Positions 7,713-12,608 of a stretch of DNA of 12,608 bases are shown in pieces; position 1 is the stretch's first letter; every line of letters starts with the position of its first letter. A program made the translations under genes and the position numbers. The DNA comes from Rhodospirillaceae bacterium (lineage in GTDB: Bacteria > Pseudomonadota > Alphaproteobacteria > Rhodospirillales > Magnetovibrionaceae): the NCBI GenBank assembly GCA_002732845.1, contig NVSZ01000005.1:45926-58533 (forward strand), given 5' to 3'. A model generated the notes under the pieces. It saw only the letters and a program-made list of their open reading frames with translations. It had not been told where the DNA came from and did no database searches.

Positions 7713-8696
7713 ATGGATAGTGAAACCGCTGCGGCCTCTTTTGCCGATGTCCGCCCCGACTTGGAAATATTTCTGAGCGAGGCTTTGGCGGGTCTTGGCG
7801 CAACTCCGAAAACGTTACCGAGTAAGTATTTTTACGATGACCACGGCAGCGTTTTGTTCGAACAAATTTGTGAATTACCAGAATATTACGTGACCCGCGT
7901 TGAAATGGCGCTGTTGAAAGACATCGCGGACGACGCAGCAACAGAAATCGGTCCCGGGGCGAGGATCATCGAATACGGCACCGGATCTTCTGAGAAAATC
8001 AATATTTTGCTGTCGGCGCTCGATAACCCGGCGGCTTTTGTCGGTGTGGATATTTCCGGTACGGCCCTGCAAGGGGTTACGCAAGAGCTGGCCAAAAGGT
8101 TTCCAGCCCTTGCCGTGCACGCCGTATGCGCGGACTTTACGCAGCCCTTCGACTTGCCCGACATAGCGGGACCGGGCCGAAAAGTGGTGTTTTTTCCGGG
8201 TTCAACGCTGGGTAACTTTGCCCCCGATCAAGCGCTTGAGTTTATGGCTAACGCGGCCAGCATAGCTGGACCCGGCGGCGGAATGTTGATCGGCATTGAC
8301 TTGAAAAAAGACGAAGCTGTTCTGAACGCCGCCTATAACGATGCTCAGGGCGTGACGGCCCAGTTTAACCTCAATCTTTTGAGGCGCTTAAACACTGAAT
8401 GCGGTGCAGACTTTGATCTTGATACCTTCAGCCACAAAGCCTTTTATAACGCAGATGCCGGGCGCATAGAGATGCACTTGGTTAGTCAATGCGCACAGGT
8501 GGTGTCGTTGGGCGGACAATCGATAACGTTCGCCAAGGGGGAAACCATCCACACCGAGAACTCATACAAGTATTCGGTTTGTGAATTTCAAGAGCTCTCC
8601 CGGCGCGCCGGATTTGAGCCCTTGCATGGATGGACGGATTCTGAGCAAATGTTCAGCCTGCATTATTTGTCCGTCGCACCGCAGGAAGCGGTGTAA
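7713..8696 (+). CDS. egtD: L-histidine N-alpha-methyltransferase EgtD
   Basis: EgtD uses three S-adenosylmethionine molecules to convert histidine to hercynine, the substrate of SenA. The 327-residue length is close to the usual 320 or so. Conserved features include PSKYFYDDHGS (36-46), ELPEYYVTRVE (54-64), the SAM-binding EYGTGSSEK (87-95), FFPGSTLGNF (160-169), whose Asn fits the substrate-binding Asn of mycobacterial EgtD, and GETIHTENSYKY (276-287), containing the conserved substrate-binding acidic region. The chosen ATG at 7713 lies two bases after the senA stop; an in-frame ATG at 7695 would overlap senA by 16 bases and add six residues. The placement gives the cluster its own hercynine supply. 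Confidence 0.94.
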   Translation: MDSETAAASFADVRPDLEIFLSEALAGLGATPKTLPSKYFYDDHGSVLFEQICELPEYYVTRVEMALLKDIADDAATEIGPGARIIEYGTGSSEKINILLSALDNPAAFVGVDISGTALQGVTQELAKRFPALAVHAVCADFTQPFDLPDIAGPGRKVVFFPGSTLGNFAPDQALEFMANAASIAGPGGGMLIGIDLKKDEAVLNAAYNDAQGVTAQFNLNLLRRLNTECGADFDLDTFSHKAFYNADAGRIEMHLVSQCAQVVSLGGQSITFAKGETIHTENSYKYSVCEFQELSRRAGFEPLHGWTDSEQMFSLHYLSVAPQEAV

Positions 8697-8730
8697 CGCT
8701 CTTAGCCCTGACGCCTAAAGAACCGAGATT

Positions 8731-9840
8731 ATGTCAAACCACATTGTACCTAAAGAACAGTTCGAAGATTTGTTGATCGCGGACACGCCGTTTATCGATG
8801 TGCGGGCTGAAATTGAGTTTTCTAAGGGCGGTTTTCCGACGTCGACGAACATCCCCATTTTACGTGACGATGAACGCAAACTTGTTGGCACCTGCTATAA
8901 AGAAAAAGGCCGTCAAGCCGCCATTAAATTGGGGCATTCACTGGTCACCGGAAAGACCAAAGATCAACGCATTCAGGCGTGGTGCGATTTCGCGAAGGCC
9001 CAAGAAAATGCCCATATTTATTGTTGGCGCGGCGGCATGCGCTCTAACTATGCGCAGGCCTGGATGTCTGAAGCCGGTATCGACGTCCCTTTGATTGACG
9101 GAGGTTTTAAGGCGCTTCGCCGGTTCATTATTGACCAATTTCAGGATGCGGCGGAACGGGTGCCGATTTTACGGATCGGTGGAAAAACCGGAACGGCAAA
9201 GACACCGCTGGTGAATGCGGTTGAGTTCAGCATAGATTTGGAAGGTCATGCCAATCACCGGGGATCAAGCTTCGGACGGCGGGTATCTGGGGCCCCCAGC
9301 CAAATTGATTTTGAACACGCCTTAGGCATCGATTTATTACGCAAACGCCGTCAATACCCGGACCGCACATTGATCGTAGAAGATGAAGGCCGCCGCATCG
9401 GACCAAACGCTGTTCCGCCCGAATTTTATAATAAAATGCACAATGCCAACGTTGCTATCGTTGAAATGCCTATGGAGTTTCGAGTCCAGCGCATTGTCCA
9501 AGAATACGTAATTGAGATGACACAGGAGTTTTTCGATACGCACCCGACGAATGGATGGGAATTGTTCGCCGCTTATTTGACACAAAGCTTGTCGCGGGTG
9601 CAAAAACGCTTGGGACTGGAAAATTATAAACGGATTGCAGTGCTTATGGATGAGGCGCTGCGCCGACAAAATGAGCACGGTGACACCAGTGGACATGAAG
9701 CGTGGGTCACGGCAATGCTAAAGGATTATTATGATCCCATGTACGCCTATCAACTTGAAAAACAATCCAACAAAATCATCTTTCAGGGCAAGTATGACGA
9801 CGTTCTTAATTGGGTGAATGAAAAAAGCCGATCAATTTGA
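8731..9840 (+). CDS. mnmH: tRNA 2-selenouridine synthase MnmH (SelU/YbbB)
   Basis: MnmH replaces sulfur by selenium at the wobble 2-thiouridine of tRNAs, using selenophosphate and going through a geranylated intermediate. The 369-residue protein has an N-terminal rhodanese domain (LIADTPFIDVRAEIEF, DDERKLVGTCYKEKG, LGHSLVTG) with the catalytic cysteine C98 in YCWRGGMRS, matching Cys97 of E. coli. The C-terminal part is a P-loop domain: GGKTGTAKT (150-158), DLEGHANHRGSSFG, EDEGRRIG, and the typical YYDPMYAYQLEK near the end. In the P-loop the usual glycine before the lysine is alanine (A156). The gene is 34 bp after egtD on the same strand with no terminator between, so it probably belongs to the senA-egtD transcript and shares SenC's selenophosphate. 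The ribosome site (CCGAGA) is weak. Confidence 0.95.
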   Translation: MSNHIVPKEQFEDLLIADTPFIDVRAEIEFSKGGFPTSTNIPILRDDERKLVGTCYKEKGRQAAIKLGHSLVTGKTKDQRIQAWCDFAKAQENAHIYCWRGGMRSNYAQAWMSEAGIDVPLIDGGFKALRRFIIDQFQDAAERVPILRIGGKTGTAKTPLVNAVEFSIDLEGHANHRGSSFGRRVSGAPSQIDFEHALGIDLLRKRRQYPDRTLIVEDEGRRIGPNAVPPEFYNKMHNANVAIVEMPMEFRVQRIVQEYVIEMTQEFFDTHPTNGWELFAAYLTQSLSRVQKRLGLENYKRIAVLMDEALRRQNEHGDTSGHEAWVTAMLKDYYDPMYAYQLEKQSNKIIFQGKYDDVLNWVNEKSRSI

Positions 9841-9904
9841 AACGCCAGCCGCCAGTGATACATCGAAATGTCACAAGCGCTCCCATTACCTTGGGAGATC
9901 AGTG

Positions 9905-9923
9905 TTGTATTAGTATTGTATTA
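9905..9923. repeat. TTGTATTA direct repeat spaced one helical turn
   Basis: TTGTATTA at 9905-9912 recurs exactly at 9916-9923, an 11-base period. It lies in the AT-rich unpaired stretch between the second and third hairpins after mnmH. It could be a binding-site pair or an AT-rich promoter-like segment; chance is possible. Confidence 0.45.
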
Positions 9924-10024
9924 TTTCACACCAATGGCTTGGTGTAACGAGAGCGCCACTCATGGCAAAAGGGTAGTTTTACCATGAGTTTGAAGAAACA
10001 CACTTCTGCTTGTAGCGGAGAGGT

Positions 10025-10066
10025 AACGGCTGGCTTTTGTTTTTGCAACAACCAGCCGTTTTGATT
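10025..10066 (+). terminator. Intrinsic-terminator-like hairpin at the end of the selenium operon
   Basis: AACGGCTGG (10025-10033) pairs perfectly with CCAGCCGTT (10052-10060) across an 18-base loop, and the tail reads TTTTGATT (10059-10066). It faces the plus strand and is the best candidate for the end of the senA-egtD-mnmH transcript. The loop is long and the T-tail is broken by GA, which lowers confidence. Confidence 0.6.
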
Positions 10067-10069
10067 GAA

Positions 10070-10294
10070 TTATGCCCTTGTGTTGGCTCGGTTGTGACCG
10101 ACGGGGTAAAAGCGTTCTGCATCACCCGGCAAGACTTCAATAATGCGTCCTAACAACCAACACAGGGGCTCTCCGATCAAGCGGATCAATTTACCCCGTA
10201 AGTGCGTGTTTCTAGGTCCCCCATCTGATGCGCAAACTTCGGGCAAGGGGCGCGTTCGACGAGCCACAAGATTGCCTTGATGCCAAACAAACAT
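10070..10294 (-). CDS. Possible short gene or 3' gene fragment, unrecognised
   Basis: An open frame of up to 74 codons ends at 10070. The last 40 or so codons (from about 10195 down) read like real coding sequence, with a LIGEPLCWLLGRIIEVLPGD stretch and ending RANTRA. The first 20 codons overlap the primase remnant on the other strand and look random. I recognise no family. It could be the 3' end of a broken mobile-element gene. There is no convincing ribosome site at the listed start, so treat the 5' limit as uncertain. Confidence 0.25.
   Translation of the reverse strand: MFVWHQGNLVARRTRPLPEVCASDGGPRNTHLRGKLIRLIGEPLCWLLGRIIEVLPGDAERFYPVGHNRANTRA
10101..10199. repeat. 10-bp perfect inverted repeat ACGGGGTAAA ... 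TTTACCCCGT
   Basis: ACGGGGTAAA (10101-10110) and its exact reverse complement (10190-10199) bound a 99-bp segment with 79 bp between arms. A second pair, TGTGTTGG (10079-10086) and CCAACACA (10157-10164), interlocks with it. The location is at the edge of mobile-element-like DNA. It may be a recombination or regulatory site, or a structured RNA; chance cannot be excluded. Confidence 0.45.
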
Positions 10295-10548
10295 GGCTTA
10301 ATTCAGCACCCCCCCTTACGGCCTTTATTAATGAACGTTGCAGTAGCAATGCTGATGCCTTTGTACCAATCAAAGCGCTGTATGAGGCTCTGAAGTTTTG
10401 GGCAGAAGAATGCGGCATCCGGAAAATCCCAACACGGAATACCGTGAAAGCTAACCTCGAAGGTCTTGGATATACAGTTCAGCGCCGTGATGCTGGAAAT
10501 GCCGTGTATGGGCTTGAATTAAACGGCTCACATTTCGGGGAACCCTGA
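10228..10548 (+). pseudogene. C-terminal remnant of a phage/plasmid-type D5/P4-family DNA primase
   Basis: The 106-residue frame shows, from residue 29, PLTAFINERC, an F-V-P-I-K-A-L-Y-E-A-L-K-F-W-A-E-E-C-G-I segment, PTRNTVKANLEGLGY and a final VYGLEL. This pattern (insert ... FINERC ... LYEA ... W-EE-G ... GY ... G-L) is what the extreme C-terminus of D5/P4-type primase-helicases of phages and integrated plasmids looks like; those proteins are normally several hundred residues. The ATPase and primase domains are missing: upstream the frame is closed by a TAG at 10213 and the DNA has no matching domain. I read it as the stump left by deletion of an integrated element. A small functional protein is a less likely alternative. 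Confidence 0.5.
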
Positions 10549-10752
10549 CGAAAATGACAAAACTCAACCAACCTAATATGTGTGGAAATGAAAGAAGTTT
10601 AATGAAAACTATATTCATACCCTATGTAAAGAACTTGATTAAATTTCGTCATCTTTGTCAGCCTAAACTGAACCTGAGAAAGCCGTGCGACAGCAACAGG
10701 CAAAGTTTACCACTATACGCGCCCGCGTGTGTGCGCGTCATGGGGTACGACA

Positions 10753-10920
10753 ATGAAAGACAAAATTAAGTGTGGTTCTAAAACCAGAAAAGGGACGCCG
10801 TGCCAAGCGAAGGCGTTGGCTAATGGGCGTTGCAAGCTACATGGGGGGCTTTCGACAGGGCCTCGAACGCCGGAAGGTAAGGCTCGGTCGTTGGCGGCGT
10901 TGGCAAAAAGGTGGAGTTAG
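10753..10920 (+). CDS. Small HGGxSTGP-motif protein (phage/mobile-element associated)
   Basis: This 55-residue basic protein has C6-x8-C15-x9-C25-x2-H28, followed directly by GGLSTGPRTPEGKARS. The HGG-x-STG-[PK]-[RK]-T-PEGK signature defines a family of small proteins common in phages, prophages and integrated elements of proteobacteria; their function is not known to me. The Cys/His set suggests zinc binding. The ATG at 10753 has a GGGG element about seven bases upstream; a GTG at 10729 would add eight residues. It follows the primase remnant and ends 40 bp before the convergent lipoprotein gene, with no terminator visible between them. Confidence 0.7.
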   Translation: MKDKIKCGSKTRKGTPCQAKALANGRCKLHGGLSTGPRTPEGKARSLAALAKRWS

Positions 10921-10960
10921 AAAATAAGGTTCAATTGTATTGTGAGTGATGAAAGTGGAA

Positions 10961-12262
10961 TCAATCTCTGATCGTCTCAAGCCACTGACAACGTTCGGCG
11001 ATCAATGTGGAGCTTGTATCCATTCCGATACCATCTGCGATGATGGATATGACCCGGTCATCGGCTTCGTAATCGTTGTGGGCGGTTGCCGGATTAGCAA
11101 ATTCTCCAAGACCTAAAAGATCAACCACGGGGGCAATGTTAATGGCCACGTTGACGACACGGGGGCAAAGCCTTGAATCTATATATTTGTCCGAAAATCC
11201 GGGCGGCAGAGAATAGCTGAGAATGTCATTGGGGTCACTGAAGGCCACCACGTTGAGTTCTTTAAACATCCGGTTTTTATAGTTTGGCCCATCCGCGCGG
11301 CAATACTGGTCAATCTGATTTGAAACCGTCGGGGCTTCTCGGCCTAGCTGTAACAGCGGCAATTGATTGGCCAACATGTAAATGGGGAAACGTTTGTTTT
11401 GCAGGGCTTGAAAGGTTTTTGAAAATTGAGCCTGATCCGCACCCGACAATTTATCCATGCCCTTTTGGGTCAGCGCGGCAATCCGTTGCAGACTGTCGAT
11501 GACCACACGACTGCCCAGACTGTGTGTGATCAAAGCATAATCGTCTTTTTCGGCATTGACCGGGTTAAGGCTTCGACACACGGCATTCGAAGTGTCGTCA
11601 TAACCCTGCCAATCTTTGCTGACCATCCAGCAAATAGACTGCCCGACCGCCTGCAGAATTTTTTCTTTGCTTTTGCCCAAATAAATCATCGGGTCGGGAA
11701 CATGGCTGTTGAAAAATTCTTTGATCATACGGTTCACAGTTGCGCGTTTAGAGGTCTGCGTTCCGGAATCATCAAAGGCCAATAACTCTTTTTCCGGGGC
11801 CAAAATATCCGACCACGTCAGTTCATAAAAAAGAAGCTCACGATCACGTTGCTTGTTGGTAAAACGTTGAATACGCAATTGACCAAGATCGTTTTCACCA
11901 TCTGTTTGCATCACGGACGGCGGGGCTTTTAAGTTAATTTCTTTATAGCCTTCGCTGATCACCGTGAGGTTCAGTTGGTGGGCAAGTTTTTCAGATAATC
12001 GAGCCGAATATCCGGGGATATGTTCGCCAATGCCATGAACCATCAAGACTTTAAGCGTGCGGTCATTTCCCCCGGACGTATTTGTTTGTTTATCGAGATC
12101 GGCCCGTAATCCGGGGAAGGCCGCCCCGCGAATTTCACACAGACGACGGTCTTCGGCCGCTGGACGGTCTAAAAACGCCTCGGTAATGCCTTTGGCAATA
12201 CTACCACACCCTGAAACGCTCAACGCAAACGCAACGGCTGTTAATTTATAGAGGGTTTTCAT
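10961..12262 (-). CDS. Lipoprotein with alpha/beta-hydrolase (lipase/esterase-like) domain
   Basis: The 433-residue product starts with a lipoprotein signal peptide: basic N-terminus, hydrophobic core and lipobox V16-S-G-C19, with Gly at +2, which favours the outer membrane. The mature part has an alpha/beta-hydrolase layout: an oxyanion-loop segment LMVHGIGEH (73-81), the nucleophile elbow T246-H-S248-L-G250, a SDPND loop (342-346) offering the catalytic Asp, and H395 in a TAHNDYE segment. Thr takes the place of the first Gly of the usual G-x-S-x-G. Substrate is unknown. The gene is divergent from the membrane-protein gene at 12355, with 92 bp between them. No clear ribosome site is visible before the ATG, but the signal peptide fixes the start. 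Confidence 0.8.
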   Translation of the reverse strand: MKTLYKLTAVAFALSVSGCGSIAKGITEAFLDRPAAEDRRLCEIRGAAFPGLRADLDKQTNTSGGNDRTLKVLMVHGIGEHIPGYSARLSEKLAHQLNLTVISEGYKEINLKAPPSVMQTDGENDLGQLRIQRFTNKQRDRELLFYELTWSDILAPEKELLAFDDSGTQTSKRATVNRMIKEFFNSHVPDPMIYLGKSKEKILQAVGQSICWMVSKDWQGYDDTSNAVCRSLNPVNAEKDDYALITHSLGSRVVIDSLQRIAALTQKGMDKLSGADQAQFSKTFQALQNKRFPIYMLANQLPLLQLGREAPTVSNQIDQYCRADGPNYKNRMFKELNVVAFSDPNDILSYSLPPGFSDKYIDSRLCPRVVNVAINIAPVVDLLGLGEFANPATAHNDYEADDRVISIIADGIGMDTSSTLIAERCQWLETIRD

Positions 12263-12289
12263 GAGGCCGAAGTCACTTTTCTGGTGTTT

Positions 12290-12319
12290 TTGTTGATCAA
12301 GTCCACGATATGCTATTTA
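12290..12319 (+). promoter_or_regulatory. Possible extended -10 promoter for the right-edge gene
   Basis: TTGTTG (12290-12295) and TATTTA (12314-12319) are 18 bases apart, with TG at -15/-14 (TGC before TATTTA), an extended -10 pattern. It lies 35 bp upstream of the ATG at 12355, between two divergent genes. Confidence 0.3.
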
Positions 12320-12354
12320 GTCAAAGATATTGCATTCAAAGGTACATTCAAAGC

Positions 12355-12608
12355 ATGAAATTCAATTCCTTTTCGCCTTGGCTTCATCACGTCATCACGC
12401 CGCTTGGCGTGGGGCTTTTGTTTGGGTTTGTCGAGCTTACCAAATCCAGTACCGAAGGCGTGGGTTATGCTTCTTTTTTTGCTCGCCCCGTATTAAGTGC
12501 GATCTTGATTTGGGCGATTATGTTACCGACAACGGCGCTCATCAATGCGGCGTTTCAGGGAAAATTTGTGTCGCTGCTGACGAGATTGTTTTTGGCCAGC
12601 GGCCTTGG
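12355..12608 (+). CDS. Unrecognised inner-membrane protein, 5' part
   Basis: The frame is open from ATG 12355 to the right edge (84 full codons). It begins MKFNSFSPWLHHV and has two likely membrane segments, about residues 14-29 (ITPLGVGLLFGFVE region) and 47-66 (LSAILIWAIMLPTTALINAA), with a third hydrophobic stretch beginning near residue 75. An AAAGG element lies about 11 bases before the ATG. I do not recognise the family; a multi-pass membrane protein or membrane-anchored enzyme would fit. Confidence 0.6.
   Translation, partial: MKFNSFSPWLHHVITPLGVGLLFGFVELTKSSTEGVGYASFFARPVLSAILIWAIMLPTTALINAAFQGKFVSLLTRLFLASGL

Larger units (their letters stand above)
9855..10066 (+). ncRNA. Candidate structured RNA or 3'UTR: six successive hairpins after mnmH
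   Basis: Starting 14 bases after the mnmH stop, hairpins follow one another closely: GTGA-(TA)-CAT/CGAA loop/ATG-TCAC (9855-9874); CTCCCA/TGGGAG (9880-9897); ACACCAA/TTGGTGT with a 4-base loop (9928-9945); ACTCATGG/CCATGAGT (9958-9989) with an inner AAAA/TTTT pair; TTCTGC/GCGGAG with wobbles (10004-10020); and the terminator-like stem AACGGCTGG/CCAGCCGTT (10025-10060) with a TTTTGATT end. GCGCTC (9877-9882) can alternatively pair with GAGCGC (9951-9956), competing with the second hairpin. No ORF explains this stretch. It may be a small RNA processed from, or started near, the end of the selenium operon, or only a clustered 3'UTR. I do not recognise an Rfam-type family. Confidence 0.4.

Noticed and set aside
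10554..10769. A 71-codon ORF between the primase remnant and the HGG-motif gene
   Set aside because: No family resemblance and no ribosome site, and it overlaps the start region of the better supported small gene in another frame.
1..12608. CRISPR arrays, tRNA or rRNA genes, intact insertion sequences
   Set aside because: No regularly spaced repeat array, no cloverleaf or rRNA sequence, and no transposase with terminal repeats was found on either strand.

Overview
The window looks like the chromosome of an alphaproteobacterium, probably a marine member of the Rhodospirillales; that placement is inference. The reasons are the style of the left-edge AapJ/BztA-type amino-acid binding protein, the SelD with an N-terminal flavoprotein domain, and the moderate GC content. 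It carries one well-defined metabolic cluster for organic selenium (about 3.1-9.8 kb), flanked by less ordinary, partly mobile-element-like DNA.

Layout. 1-415 (-): 5' part of a periplasmic general L-amino-acid ABC transporter binding protein. 416-1095: about 680 bp without a convincing gene, containing a short tandem repeat. 1096-2925 (+): a solitary RadD-like SF2 helicase with a zinc-finger-like segment, followed by a strong 10-bp hairpin. 3155-5434 (+): SenC/SelD-type selenide, water dikinase fused to a FAD/NAD(P) oxidoreductase domain. 5406-6368 (-): SenB selenosugar synthase. 6397-7710 (+): SenA selenoneine synthase (EgtB-like). 7713-8696 (+): EgtD histidine methyltransferase. 8731-9840 (+): MnmH/SelU tRNA 2-selenouridine synthase. 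9855-10066: a run of hairpins ending in an intrinsic-terminator-like stem, a candidate structured RNA or 3'UTR. 10067-10920: apparent mobile-element debris (C-terminal piece of a D5/P4-type primase, a small HGGxSTGP-motif protein, inverted repeats). 10961-12262 (-): a lipoprotein alpha/beta hydrolase. 12355-12608 (+): start of an unrecognised membrane protein.

How the genes work together. SenC makes selenophosphate from selenide and ATP. SenB uses it with a UDP-sugar to make a selenosugar. EgtD trimethylates histidine to hercynine. SenA joins hercynine and the selenosugar with O2, leading to selenoneine, the selenium analogue of ergothioneine. MnmH draws on the same selenophosphate to convert 2-thiouridine to 2-selenouridine in the tRNA wobble position. 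The window therefore appears to hold a full selenoneine route plus a second selenophosphate consumer. No selA, selB or selC (selenocysteine machinery) is seen here, and SenC uses cysteine, not selenocysteine, at its active site. The layout is unusual: senB runs antisense to its partners, overlaps the end of senC by 29 bp, and starts only 28 bp from the start of senA.

Functions are assigned from recognised motifs and family knowledge, without database searches. Promoters and the RNA candidate are visual calls and are tentative.
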